Shown: positions 26,547 to 38,150, counted from the first letter of the stretch. The stretch is DNA of 64,000 nt from Ochotona curzoniae (GCF_017591425.1 NW_024465746.1:806001-870000), one strand, 5' to 3'. Numbers and translations: made by a program. Notes: generated by a model from the letters alone, not told the origin.

Positions 26547-26585
26547 CTTTTATCCATGACCCACGATGACTACAAGCCATCTGAT
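26547..26585 (+). CDS. PIEZO2: PIEZO2 micro-exon, coding exon 3 of window (39 bp)
   Basis: Thirteen codons, LLSMTHDDYKPSD, between acceptor ...gcttttacag and donor GAT|gttagt. Both ends are phase 0, so the exon could be skipped without a frameshift. It is too short to stand out as an open frame and was found by following the protein, where this peptide links DERK to GLLVTVNG. It is cytoplasmic loop sequence with no membrane segment. The donor (gttagt) is weaker than the gtaagt consensus. Confidence 0.95.
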
Positions 26586-27428
26586 GTTAGTATATCCTTA
26601 GAATCTTCGCGTCTGTTTGTGTGATACGAAAGTGACAGAAATGGAATTGGCTCACGGTCGTGCGTCTTATTGATCACTACTCCATAAAGTCTCGGAACTT
26701 CTCAGGCATTTTTGTGCAGAAATTATGTTTGGGTTATTGCTGTTAGAGCAATGACCCATTTCATGTGAGACTAAATATAGTCACGCAAAATATTTTTAAG
26801 CTTTAAAAATTCTGAGAGGATTTTAAAAAGTGCTTTTGTTCTGTAGTTGCATGCTTGTGACAGTATTTAAATTAGGAAGTCTCCTATGGCCTGGACTGTG
26901 GGTGCTCATGTGTTTATTTGTAAAAATTATAATGCCAAGAGGCAAAGGGGGGAAGGCAGGCAGTGGCATTTAGACCAGTCCAGGATGGCCAGAAGGTGAC
27001 ACTTACCCGAGACCCGAAGGGTACTCACTTTGATCTGAACAGAGCAGCATGGGGCACAGACCAGGTCCAGGGCAGGGCTGGAGACTTCCAGACCAGAGGA
27101 ATGGCTGGCAGGTGGGAGCAGTTACAGTTGATGAAAACACCAAACTCTGTCATCAAATCCTCATCAGTTAACGATGGGCCGATTTGCACTGGGACCGGGG
27201 AGTACACTGCATGGGTCTGAACAAAAGTGTGACAGCATTGGTATAAGCTGGAACATTCCATGGAGGTGAGATTTGGAAAAGGGGTGCACACCTTTCATCT
27301 TGCTGAAATATTGGAGTGCATTATTACATTGCTCAGTTTCCAATGAGCTCTTCACTGCTGAGCCATGCTTGGAATAAAGGCAGAAGTCCTTCTCCCCTGA
27401 CCAGCCTCTCCTTGCACTGCCTCGGCAG
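26586..27428 (+). other. PIEZO2: PIEZO2 intron (843 bp)
   Basis: GT-AG intron, phase 0, between the micro-exon and the next coding exon. No repeat or other feature was recognised. Confidence 0.85.
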
Positions 27429-27567
27429 GGCCTGCTGGTGACGGTGAATGGCAACCCAGTGGATTACCACACCATCCACCCTAGCCTGCCCGTGGAGAAC
27501 GGCCCCGCCAAGGCTGACCTGTACTCAACGCCCCAGTACCGCTGGCAGCCCTCGGGTGAATCCTCAG
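27429..27567 (+). CDS. PIEZO2: PIEZO2 coding exon 4 of window (139 bp)
   Basis: Acceptor ...cctcggcag, donor TCAG|gtaaca. Forty-six codons plus one base; the final G joins AA of the next exon to make Glu. The product starts GLLVTVNGNPVDYHTIHP and ends RWQPSGESS. It is a hydrophilic loop with no predicted helix. Codon third positions are GC-rich here compared with the flanking introns, as is usual for a coding block. Confidence 0.96.
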
Positions 27568-30160
27568 GTAACACGGGCGGGCTCCATCTCATTCCTACGG
27601 TGTCTTCCTTAATGTGTTGCTTATCGGATGTGTTTTTCCTCTTTTAATAACAGTGTTATCCTCCGTGGTCAGCACAAGAAAGTTCATTTCCTGAAGTTCT
27701 GCCCGTAATTTGAGCCAGCACATTGCTGTCTGGCTTTTATTCTTGTATGCAAAAGAAAGGGCACAATTGAGAGAACACAGAAAAGATAAGAGGAGAAAAA
27801 AATGGGTTACAAGTACCTACTTACTTATGGCATTAAACATACGTGCATGTCATTGAAGTTGCAGATATGGTCAACTAGCTAAGTACATGAATGCTTTAGT
27901 TAAGAGCCCTTTGTCATTTATTTTATTTTTTTAAAAAGATTTATTTTTATTATTTTTTTTATTGGAAAGGCAGATATACAGAGAGGAGAGACAGAGAGGA
28001 AGATCTTCCGTCCGATGATTCACTCCCCAAGTGAGCGCAACGGGCCGATACTATGCCGATCCGAAGCCAGGAGCCTCTTCTGGGTCTCCCACGCGGGTGC
28101 AGGTTCCCAAAGCTTTGGGCTGTCCTCGACTGCTTTCCCAGGTCACAGGCAGGGAGCTGGAAGGGAAGCGGGGCTGCCGGGATTAGAACCGGCGCCCATA
28201 TGGGATCCCGGGCGTGCAAGGCGAGGACCTTTAACCACTTGCGCCACCGCACCAGGCCTGTCATTTATTTTAAAAGGAATAGGAAAGAGTCGCTGCTTGC
28301 ATAAAGGTGTTTTTCTCTCTTCCAGTTTATTTGGTTGAAGGAAAGTAGATTATTATTAAGAGAATCTGAGAACTTGACATTCAGACTAGCATTTCATTCA
28401 TCCAGCAACTGGGAAAAAAAAAAAAAAAACACTTTTGGGATGATAACTACTACTATAAACCTACGGGTCAGATCGAAGAATGAATGTTTCTAGAATCTCC
28501 TGAAGAGTGTGCGCATCTGGCAGCGTTAGCCCCTCGTTCTTACAAGGCAGCAGTTGGTAGCACCTCTGCTGTCATTTCCCTGGCCAGGGCAACCATCCAG
28601 TCACCAGTCACTAAAGACAGGATCAGCTTACTGTGCGGCGGGTCGGGGGAGTACATGCAGTGAGCTGATATAGGTGGCAGCAAAGTAGCAACGGAACTAC
28701 AGTGGATCTTTGTCTCTATTTATGTGGAATTAAAATGGGAATTGTCAGATGTTCTCCAGGCTCAGTGAATGCCAGCAGCTATCAAATTTGCATTAGTGGA
28801 ACATTAAGCTAAGCTTACTCTGAGGGCCCTCTTGCATAATTCTTTAACAGGCTTAAGCCGAAGATCTGTTCTTCATAATTCTTTATCAGTACTTCCTCCA
28901 GCTGCACCTAACGGGGACAGCTGGGTTGTCCTGTTACCCAACATTCCCCTTTTAAGATCACAGCAAGGTCAGTCCCCTACACAGACACACTCGTGCACCA
29001 ACCCTAAAGGACACCTGTAGGCTCCACAGAACATCAGATTCCACCAATTCGTTACTCATTTCTGTGTCTTACAAGCAGTGTGTGCTGGTTTGCAATTCAG
29101 ACTTGGCCTGAAAAGCCGGTGGCAATGCAGTGCCTTCCATGTGTGGACTCTGCGGGGTGGGCTCCGAGTCACACAGGGCATCTGTGTGATGCAAGAGCTG
29201 GCCTCTGTGATGGCCACCACTGACAACTGAGCAGCCCAAGGTCTTCTAGCTCACATATTTTACATGAGGACAAATACCCAGGATCTGACTGCTGACCAGG
29301 GCCACCCAAACATATACAGATCATCAAATAAACTTTTAGATGTGAAATAAGAGCTGGAAAGTTGATCCTTCTAACATATTAACTCTCTGTCCAGGACACA
29401 TCCAAAGGGGTAGGTACCAAACCCCCTACCCTAAGATAACAAAATTTCTGGACACCAAGTCCCTTTTGTAACATGATGTGGTACTTACACACATTCTCCC
29501 ATTGACTTAAAATCAACACTAGGTTATTTATAACTCCTAGCACAATGTAAAATGTTATATAAATCATTGTGACACCACTTAATTTATGAAATAATGACAA
29601 AGAAGTCTACATATCTTCCCTACAAGATACAATATTATTTTTCCACAATTCCCACTTTCTGTTTGGTTGAATGCAAGCATCCGGAACACATAGCTACAGA
29701 ATAAACTATACACAAAAACACCACAACCAGAGAGCTCCCTACACATTCCATCCGCGTTTCCATCGCTGCTGCTGAGCTAGGGGTTTTCCTGCAGAAACCC
29801 TAGGCTTAGGGAAAGACAGTGGCCCAGGAAAGTTGGCATCACATCCTCACTTGGGAGCCTGCCAAGGATGGCATGTGAATTTAAAATGTTATCTCAAAAA
29901 CTTTTTTTTAAGGGACGAGGAAGAAGCATGGGAGGTTGAGATTGAGGAGGAGAGAGGGTGCTCTTAGAATGGTATCTACCAGTCCCGGCAAATCTGTTAG
30001 AAGCTAATGGAAATTTTAAAAAGTTAAATACAATAAGCAAAAAACAGAAAGCATTGATAGAAGAATTCAGTTATGCCAAAAATTACTCATGTGTTATACT
30101 GCCTGACACGATGAATTCCAACTGTTTTATAATCAATCGTTAACGTCCCTGCCCATCTAG
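27568..30160 (+). other. PIEZO2: PIEZO2 intron (2,593 bp)
   Basis: GT-AG intron, phase 1. It contains a young minus-oriented SINE with a perfect target duplication (27926-28258). The rest (28275-30160) is unannotated apart from a 17-base A run near 28413. Confidence 0.85.
27926..28258 (-). mobile_element. Young C-type SINE with 14-bp target duplication
   Basis: Full-length reversed copy, with 'gatttattttta...ggaaaggcagatatacagag' at the left and the tRNA-like head 'ttaaccacttgcgccaccg' at the right. Flanked by perfect direct repeats TGTCATTTATTTTA at 27912-27925 and 28259-28272. Low divergence from the copy at 43621 indicates recent insertion. It is one of the clearest pika-type copies. Confidence 0.95.
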
Positions 30161-30309
30161 AAAAGAAAGATGAAGATGAGGATGAGAAAGAAGAATTTGA
30201 AGAGGAAAGAAGCTGTGAGGAAAAGAGAAGCGTGAAAGTCCACGCCATGGTCTCCGTATTCCAGTTTATCATGAAGCAGAGCTACATCTGCGCCCTCATC
30301 GCAATGATG
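30161..30309 (+). CDS. PIEZO2: PIEZO2 coding exon 5 of window (149 bp)
   Basis: Acceptor ...gcccatctag, donor ATG|gtaggt. Two bases complete the split Glu codon, then 49 codons. The exon opens with an acidic run (KKDEDEDEKEEFEEERS) typical of a PIEZO2 cytoplasmic loop, followed by a basic patch (KRSVKVHAM) and a hydrophobic segment ending YICALIAMM, the first half of a transmembrane helix that continues in the next exon. The reading frame stays open into the intron for about 80 further codons across a minisatellite, so a retained intron would be translated for some distance. Confidence 0.97.
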
Positions 30310-30341
30310 GTAGGTGTCCTGGGTACAGCAGGTGCTGCACC

Positions 30342-30507
30342 TGGGCACGCACTGCCCTGCTGGTCCAGGTCGCACGCACTTCCCTGCTGGCCCTGGTGGC
30401 GCGCATTGCCGTGCTGGCCCTGGTGGCGCGCATTGCCGTGCTGGCCCTGGTGGCATGCACTATCCTGCTGGCCCAGATGGCATGCACTATCCTGCTGGCC
30501 CAGGCTT
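30342..30507. repeat. 27-bp minisatellite beside a splice donor
   Basis: About six tandem copies of a 27-base unit with the core GGTGGCGCGCATTGCCGTG followed by CTGGCCCT. The central copies are identical and the outer ones carry variants (GCACGCACTTCCCTG, GCATGCACTATCCTG). It starts about 32 bp after the donor at 30310. The unit is GC-rich and a multiple of three. Confidence 0.93.
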
Positions 30508-30767
30508 CACCATCCTTGCACCACAGTACAAGGATTTCAGATTCCCTGCTATGCCTGAGCACAGGGTGGTCAGTTATGTTATGTTATATTAATTTTTCAT
30601 GGGATTTTACAGTGCAGATTGGACAGACCTGTCCTCTTTAAATACAAATCTTAATGCATTCCTCCCAAATGATCTGACCAGGGCAGACTGTCTAAAGACA
30701 GATTAGATTATTTTTCTAAAAGTTGTTGAAGGTATTCAAGGGTAACATAGCCAGCTTTTCTTTATTT

Positions 30768-31219
30768 TTTTTTGGGGGGGGGAGGCTTTATTTATTTAGT
30801 TATTTTATTTTTTGATGATTTTTGCATAGTTGATTATGGTGATAAGGATTACGGGAAGGTAGGTGAAACCATTATTTCCACATTCTTTTTTTTTTCTTCC
30901 TGTATCTGGGGGTTGGGGAGACAAGGGGAGAAGCCACACCCAGCCTCCCAAATGTCTCTGTACCCTGGGATGGAGGACAGCCACCCAACACCATCCTAAT
31001 GTCCCCAATGTGGGGCATGTCTGAGGGTCCTGCCAAGGGGTTTTGATAGTTCAACAGTTCTGAATTACTGCTAATTTCTCCACTCCAAGCACGATGACAT
31101 TTCTCCGGAATCCACTGGTTGACATAGTCCACATTAGATTCTCTGTTTTCTCAGGTATTCACTGCCAACACTTGGTTGGGGTAGTTGATCAATTTGGTCT
31201 GTCCCTTGTCCTCTCACGG
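30768..31219 (-). mobile_element. Retroelement of unidentified family with 17-bp imperfect target duplication
   Basis: A T-rich then G-rich start (30764-30782) is followed by about 440 bp unlike the SINEs nearby. It is bounded by CCAGCTTTTCTTT(A/C)TTTT at 30751-30767 and 31220-31236. On the minus strand it ends 'atcatcaaaaaataaaataac' plus an A-rich tail, so it is a reverse-transcribed insertion. It is most like a lagomorph L1 3' untranslated region, of a type different from the element at 43978, but I cannot name it. Confidence 0.7.
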
Positions 31220-31261
31220 CCAGCTTTTCTTTCTTTTGGGAAGTGAAAACTACATCCACAT

Positions 31262-31589
31262 CTTTTTTTTTTTTTTAATTATCTATTTGAAAGGGAGATG
31301 GAGAGGGAAACAGAGAGAGAAAGATTTTCCATTCAGGGATTTATTCCCCCCGCCCCCCGATGGCTCCAATGGTTGGACCTGGGCCATGCTGCTGGATCTG
31401 GTCTGATCCAGGAGCTTGATCATAGTCTCCCGTGTGAGTGCCAGGGACTCAAACTACTGGACCAGCATCTGTTGCTTCTCTGATGCATTATCTAGAAGCT
31501 GGGTTAGAAGCGGAGCTGCAGAACTTGAACCAGTGCCCCACATGGAGTGTAGGTGTTGTGTAGCCCTCTAAGCTCCGAGGCTGGCCCTA
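31262..31589 (-). mobile_element. Old C-type SINE
   Basis: T-rich start, 'atctatttgaaagggagatg', 'gcggagctgcagaacttgaa' and end 'ctccgaggctggccct' mark a reversed SINE. Diverged. Confidence 0.75.
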
Positions 31590-31737
31590 GAGTCCTCGTG
31601 CCATCTTCGCTGTAGCAGCACTCAGCAGATGCAGTGTGAAGCAACCGGAGTTCCCCAGAGCCCCCAAGCCTGAGTTCTCAATTTGAATTTTGAGCTTCAT
31701 TTGGGGATTGCCAACTCTATAATTGTTTTGCGTTTTC

Positions 31738-32008
31738 ATTTACTTATTTATTTTATTTGAAAGTCAGAGAGCCAGGGAAAAGACAGTGAGGTGTATCACC
31801 CACCGGTTTCCTCTTCAAATGTCAACAACAGTGTGGCCAAAGCCAGGAGCGAGGAACTCCACCGGGGTCTCAATGTGGGCAGGAGGACTCAAGGACTTGT
31901 GTCATCCTCTGCTGTGCGTTAGCAGGAAGCTGAATCCGAAGCAGAGCAGCGAGACTTGAACCAGCAGTAGGCAGGTTTTCCAAGTGGTGCCTTAGCTGGT
32001 TTATCCAT
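31738..32008 (-). mobile_element. Old C-type SINE
   Basis: 'tttattttatttgaaagtcagagag', 'agccaggagcgaggaactcc' and 'agcagagcagcgagacttga' are reversed SINE landmarks. Same orientation as its neighbour at 31262. Confidence 0.75.
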
Positions 32009-32441
32009 CTCACTAACTTCCCCACATCAAATCATTTCTCTGCTCTAGCCTTACTTCTTAAAACGTCCCTTAGGTTGACCACTACTGTCAATTACTGATC
32101 TCTGTTACACAGTGGCTGTATTATTCAGACAATTCACAATCCTCATCCTGAATTCAAAAAGTACACAAGTATACACCTTTTTTTCTTCCATCTGCAAGTT
32201 GAGTTTGGATTTGTTCCTCAGTCAAATCATAAGGTTCTTTTGACTACACACTTTGTTACTTAATAACAATGCAGTCTTTCCCGAAAGCTGTGAGCTTGCG
32301 TGGCCAAAGCACTGATGTTTTACAAGCGCCAGCCCGTGATGGGGACCCTCACCGGCCCTCACCGGCTGCTGCCTTCTTGTTAAGCATAGACTAAAGCAGA
32401 AGTCCTTGGAGGGCCCAAGTCTGTTAAAAATGACTTGTTCA

Positions 32442-32978
32442 TCTTATTGTCCAGATAAGTTCAGCGGTTTCTAGGGGAGACCTTCTCTGGTCTGAAGGTA
32501 GAGCTAACAGAGTAAAGTCCCGGTCGGTTAAAAGCCCCTACAAAACATCAGCAACAATTTACAATGTTATGAAATTGATTGACACAGTATTGAGTAAACA
32601 AAATGTTAAAAGTAATGCAAGTTCGATTTTTCACAATGCATGGATTGAGACAGTATCAATGACAGGTTCAAAAACAAATAAATCCACAAACAAATAAAAT
32701 TACTGGTTAAATTAAGGCAAATATGTGCTGAACTCTATGCAAGGTATATGCATGCAATGAATGAATCCCAATTGAACTTCAACTGTGAACATGCAGCAAG
32801 GTGGAGGAATCCACCATGGGGGTAGGGTTGTGGGAGGGGTAGGGGGAATCCCAGTGCCTATAAAACTGTATCACATAATACAGTGTGGTTAACAATAAAA
32901 AAAAATGCAATGGAACATTAAAAATAAATAAATAAATAAAATCAAGGAGCCCCAAGATCAAGGCATGAGAACAAAAAA
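32442..32978 (+). mobile_element. L1 3' end with 5' inversion and apparent 3' transduction
   Basis: Flanked by 16-bp direct repeats AAAAATGACTTGTTCA (32426-32441 and 32979-32994). 32442-32726 is the reverse complement of L1 3' UTR. From 32727 the sense UTR begins (gctgaactctatgc) and runs to aacaataaaa near 32900. Compared with the copy at 43978, the inverted part ends where the sense part starts, with essentially no loss. After the first A-rich end come about 70 unrelated bases, including an (AATA)n signal, and then the final A-tail. Confidence 0.85.
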
Positions 32979-33483
32979 AAAAATGACTTGTTCAGATGTA
33001 AAACGGCATGCAGATTAGTATCTCGGACCACTTCAAAGCTACACAGGAAACAGGAGTGGGGATTTAGCTCTTAGTTGCGGCTAGCAGAAGGCCAGATGGA
33101 AAGAGGTACATAAAAGGAAAGAGAATTTTTTACTAGTTCTCATGGCTGGCTTTTCTCTCTCTTTATGTTTCCAAACCAGAACAGAGTAGGGGAAAGAAAT
33201 CTGCTGGAATTCTGTGTGAAATTTATTTACCCGGACCACGTGAAAAAGTGGTATCTTCATTTCATATTGCATTTAACACATCATCAAATGCAGATACCTT
33301 AAGCATGTTATTTAGTGCAAAGACATTCAATGTTGCCTTACCTTTAATAATTGCTATTTGCAAGAAATAATATTTTTGAAAAAATTGATAACAGTCATGA
33401 TTTCATTTTAATAAAACCTATTTTAATTTCGAGTTTCTGCTTGGCATGTAATTTTTAAAACATTGTGGTTGCATTTCTTAGAA

Positions 33484-33561
33484 AGATGTATTTCTTTGAC
33501 TAACAGAGAAACAGAGAGAGAATTCCACACGCATTCACAAATATACAGAGAGAGAGAGAGG

Positions 33562-33593
<32 letters not shown>

Positions 33594-33847
33594 TTTTGCA
33601 TTTGCTGTTTTCCTCCCCAGTGGCCTCGGTAGCTGGAGCTGGCCCAGGACAAAGCCAGGAGCCTGACATGCCAACCAGGTCTCATTTGGGTTGCAGAAGC
33701 CCAAGGACTTGGGTCATCTTCTAAGAGCTGCTTTCCCAGGCTCAGCTGCAGGGAACTGGATCAGAAGCGGAGTAGCCCAGACTTGAATAAGCACTCTGAT
33801 ATGGGGAGGCTGCTGGCGGGGGCTGTGGGCGCCACACTGATGGCCCC
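33484..33847 (-). mobile_element. C-type SINE with (GA)n expansion
   Basis: 'gatgtatttctttgac', a GA-rich tract at 33547-33595, 'agccaggagcctgacatgcc' and 'ggatcagaagcggagtagc' give a reversed old SINE in which the polypurine part has expanded into a microsatellite. Confidence 0.75.
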
Positions 33848-34868
33848 ATTCAACATTCGAAATAACACGTGATTCTTTAAGGGCGAATCTGCAATTGCTG
33901 AGAGGAAACCTTTGTCCTTTGCTGATTTCTTAGTTATCTTGTACCTGACTGCTTTCCAGATGCAGAACAGGCTTCTAGATGAAGTGTTGATAGTTCACGA
34001 TATTCAGAAACGCAGTGGATTTCAATGAGTCCCAGATAGAGCTAGAAAAAATTTTTTTCCAGAACAGGCAAGCAAACAAAAACCTAAAACCCAAAGTGTT
34101 AGCAGAGATCGTGGTAAGAGCTAACAGGTTTCCTGAAGCTAATAGTGTTTGTGAGCCTGATGTATAAATTGCTCTGCTCGCTGCCAACTGAAAGTTTAAG
34201 AGGCACAGAGGAACATGGGGTCTGACCCATGTAGGTTCTAACCCTTACAGGACTGAAGCTGGGCTGTCTCACATTAACTGGGCTTTACCTGGGGTATGTG
34301 GAAGCCCAACATACAATTGTCTGATTTCTGTTGTGTATTATTGTTAAGGTTGGTCTTTTTGTTTGTGTGTCACTCTTTCAAATATATTTTTAAGTGTTTA
34401 TAATCCTTTCTGAATAGCTGCTGACTCCAAGCTATGTTAGGAAAGGGTAGATAATAATGAAGAGCAGTGAAGGGTAGATAATAGAAACTGTCACGTGGAG
34501 AAGTGAGGCTACATTGTAGTACACATCTCTACTCCTGAATCCAAGATGGACTCCCCAGGAAACTGTTAAACGATCTTGACATTGGGATGCTGGACTTTCT
34601 CTCTATGCCTACAATGTCAGGATACACTTACATAGCAGAATGATGGACTTGGGACTGTTGCTGAAGGACCAAGATAATAATATAGGGAAGCTCAAGCAGG
34701 GGGCGGGGCGTGGAATTTGGGGAGGAGGGAAAATCCCTGAGCTTATTGAACTGTATCATGAAATCAATGTATTATGCGCACACGATTGTGCTGTTTTGCG
34801 TGAAGTCAGCTCGTCTTTGCACAGCAGGACACTGCACGGCGTTGACTGGTCCTTTTCTCTCCCGTGAG

Positions 34869-35099
34869 GCTTGGAGCATTACTTACCACAGCTGGCTGAC
34901 TTTTGTGCTGCTCATTTGGTCATGTACTCTGTGGATGATTCGCAACCGGAGGAAATACGCCATGATCAGCTCTCCTTTCATGGTGGTGTATGGAAATCTA
35001 CTGCTGGTGTTGCAATACATATGGAGCTTCGAACTTCCAGAAATTAAAAAGGTCCCAGGATTTTTGGAAAAGAAAGAGCCAGGAGAACTTGCTTCGAAG
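34869..35099 (+). CDS. PIEZO2: PIEZO2 coding exon 6 of window (231 bp)
   Basis: Acceptor ...ctctcccgtgag, donor AAG|gtaaat. Seventy-seven codons, phase 0 at both ends. It encodes two hydrophobic helices, about residues 1-24 of the exon (AWSITYHSWLTFVLLIWSCT...) and 38-54 (SPFMVVYGNLLLVLQYIW), joined by a short basic turn (RNRRKYAM). A charged tail follows, ending PGELASK. This is the helix-turn-helix pattern of a blade (THU) unit. The sequence is essentially the same as remembered human PIEZO2, so it is under strong constraint. Confidence 0.98.
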
Positions 35100-36482
35100 G
35101 TAAATGAATCGGAAGTGGGTGAACCTATGTAACTGTGACATGGAAAATAAAAATTAACAAATGCATGAGTAAATAGGAAACAAGACAATAGAAGGGTGAA
35201 AATCACAATAATGATTGTACCAAGCAAAATCTTGTTAAAATGATCTCCAAATGATCACTACCTCAAAAAAGAAATATTTGAAACAATTTTTATTGCTTGG
35301 CAGTCTCTGAAACATGAACCATGCCATGCTTTTTTTTTTTAACTTGGAAAGTTAATGCTTTCCAATCAAAGAAAGATTACAGTATAAATTACAGTATATC
35401 AAAAATAAATGTGGAAATCAGAAAATACAATGTAAAAATATAAAGGTGTCACAGAACTTGCTTTGATAGATAATCGGTTTATAAAAAAATGACTGACTAA
35501 ATGATATGTCTTCATTGGTAGTTAGAGTATTCACACACTTTCCATTACTCATTTATTTTCATAGGTCATGTGGCTAGTTCTTATTTGAGAATCTTAGGCG
35601 TTCTGACTTAGCAAAGCACCAGATTATAAACACACATCCCCTGGCTATGGATGCCTTTAAGACAGCAAAAACAGTCCTGCATGTGCTGGATGAGCCTTGA
35701 AACGTCCTCCTTTAAACAAAGCAGAAAGTTAACATCCCTCAAATGATGTCCACTTACCTCACGCACAATTTGCCTTTCCTGGGAGAAGACATCTTTAGCA
35801 GAGTTGATCACCATCACATATCCGGGCAATCAGGAATCGAATGGGGTGATGAGCACACACCTGCGAAGACACATCCGTGCAAGAGGCTTAATGATGAAGG
35901 GCTAAGCACTTGCAGGTGCATAGCAAGGGCAATCCGAGAGGAGGTGGTCATTCCCTGCCTGCACAGGCCAGCAACACTTGACTCATTCTTTCATCCATCC
36001 CTGGCACTCCAGTCCTGCTCTCTCTCTCTAGCCATGCTGTTGACCACAAGGCCCTTAACGCACTCCAGAGTCACCTTCCTGTGACATCACTTTCATTCTC
36101 TTCCTCTTTCCCCTTAAACGCAGATACACATCACAGTAACACACAGCAGTTCATTTTTTCTGTTAAAGAAATCCGGGCTCTTAAAGGCAGTCTAAACCTG
36201 TTCCTTCAGACTGCTCAAATCCAGTTCAAGCTAACTGGAGGTGCCACTGAGATTTCTAAAAATGTGTGCCATGACCCCTGACTCATCGAAAATTAATACT
36301 TGATTGGGAGGGAAACGCTATTTGGGAAACTGTTGCTCATGTCTTAAAAAGAATTTCTGGAAACCTGCGATCTGCACTTGCATTTTAAGGCACCCAGGAT
36401 CCGAAAAAAGGGGGAAAAAGAACAGGGCAATAGTTTGCCGTGGGCTTTAGATTCATAGCTCTTCAAGCAAAGGATGTTTGTT

Positions 36483-36823
36483 TTGTTTTGTTTTGTTTTT
36501 TAAGATTTATTTATTTATTGGAAAGTCAGATATACAGAGAGGAGGAGAGACAGAGAGGAAGATCTTCTGTCCAATGATTCACTCCCCAAGTGAGCACAAT
36601 GGCCGGTACTGCACCAATCTGGAGCCGGGAACCAGGAACTTCTTCCGGGTATCCCACATGGGTGCAGGGTCCCAAAGCTTTGGTCCATCCTCGACTGCTT
36701 TCCCAGGCCACAGACAGGGAGCTGGATGGGAAGTGGAGCTGCCGGGATTAGAACCAGTGCCCATATGGGATCCTGGCGCGTTCAAGGGGAGGACTTTAGC
36801 TGCTAGGCCACGTCACAGGGCCC
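36483..36823 (-). mobile_element. Young C-type SINE with 12-bp target duplication
   Basis: Full-length reversed copy flanked by perfect repeats AGGATGTTTGTT at 36471-36482 and 36824-36835. It includes 'gaagatcttctgtccaatga' and 'gccgggattagaaccagtgc'. Confidence 0.93.
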
Positions 36824-37339
36824 AGGATGTTTGTTAAAATGTGTAATTAAGCACAGAGCAATCTTGATGAATTGCAGAGCGTTCAATGAGTCCACGTGGC
36901 AGAGCAGTCTGCCTGGGGTCCTCTCAGGCCTCCATGTCCTTGGGCACCCAGGTCTGACCGAGTGGCAATGTTGTTGAGTGCTCTCATTCCTGGCTGCATC
37001 CAGCTGCGTCCAGTGGTGCCTTCCAAAGCTGCCTTGTCACTCACCAAGCAAGTGTCACTTCTAAGCAAGAAGCCCATAAGTCCTAGTTCCTCCTAAATCC
37101 TAGGAATGTGCAGAAGAGATAAAAATTTTTTCCCAATTTACAATCAATTCTCAACAACTTTCAGAATGATAATAGCAACTTTTCCAAAGGACCAGCACGA
37201 AACATATTTACAAGAAATTTTTGGCACTGAATTATAATGAAAGCAAATGACAAATGGGCATTTATGAATAGTGAAATGGGCAGTCACTCAAAATGAAAAC
37301 GAACTTATTCATTTGCCTATTTATGTTTTTCACTTCTTT

Positions 37340-38150
37340 GGCAAGTATTGCATATAAGCCTACTGGGAACCACCATGAGCCACCACGTCACATCCTCTAG
37401 GATGGCAAAAATCCAAAAAGAGAAAAGCAGACGGCCCTGAGGGAACTGTCAGCCACTGCTTGGGGAATGCACAGTAGTAGGGCAGCACTTTAGAAAAAAA
37501 AAAAAAAAAAGAACTTTACTCCTTAAATGCTGTCAATTCCTCCAAATACTAATTATCCTAAGATTGTCCATTTCAGTCCTAAGTTTGTATGTCCAAGAAA
37601 ATTGAAAATATATATTCACACAAAGGTTTGTCTGCAAAGTGCCTGTCACATGCAATCAACTAATGACTGGCTATAAAAATCTATTGTATTTCCATCCAGT
37701 GGAATGCTGCTTGATGATAAAAATAAATTAAGCGCTTTAAGTTGTTAAAGTATAAGTGAACCTTACAAATATTATACGATCAAGAAGCATAAAAGAGGAG
37801 AACTTTTACATACTTCCTGCGTGAACTAATAAAATCGCTTACAAAAGAACACATCTGATTTCATTTATATGAAATGAAGTTGATCCCTAGGGATAAAAAG
37901 TGAACTAACGGTGGATGAGGACTGGGCAGCTTTTGGTGATGAAAATATTTTTAAATTCATTGCAGTGAGTTTGCACAGATCTGTGGGTAGTTAGATATAT
38001 AGTTGATAATGAATATGTAACAAATCATATAAGTATATATTTAGAAGTATATACATACATAATAATAAACAGTTAAAAAGGAGAATTTGACACTTTAAAT
38101 TGTGAACTGTATGCTGTGTGAATTATATATCAGAAATACATAAACCTGGT
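37340..38150 (+). mobile_element. Ancient L1 3' region
   Basis: Order of landmarks fits old mammalian L1: 'ggaatgctgcttgatgataa' (the YSAIK region), 'gataaaaagtgaactaacgg', 'tttggtgatgaaaat' and the terminal 'acactttaaattgtgaactg' before 'gtgtgaattatatatcagaaat'. Heavily mutated, no open frame, no visible target duplication. Confidence 0.65.

Larger units (their letters stand above)
30310..34868 (+). other. PIEZO2: PIEZO2 intron (4,559 bp)
   Basis: GT-AG intron, phase 0. It is rich in repeats: a 27-bp minisatellite at 30342-30507, an unnamed retroelement at 30768-31219, two older minus SINEs at 31262-31589 and 31738-32008, an inverted L1 end at 32442-32978, and a GA-expanded SINE at 33484-33847. 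33850-34868 holds no recognised feature. Confidence 0.85.

Noticed and set aside
30342..30507. Regular direct repeats considered as a CRISPR-like array
   Set aside because: There are no spacers; units are contiguous and the genome is mammalian. It is a minisatellite.
30232..30558. 108-codon open frame with Trp/Pro repeats as a separate small gene
   Set aside because: It starts inside PIEZO2 exon 5 and runs through the intronic minisatellite; reported only as a possible intron-retention product.
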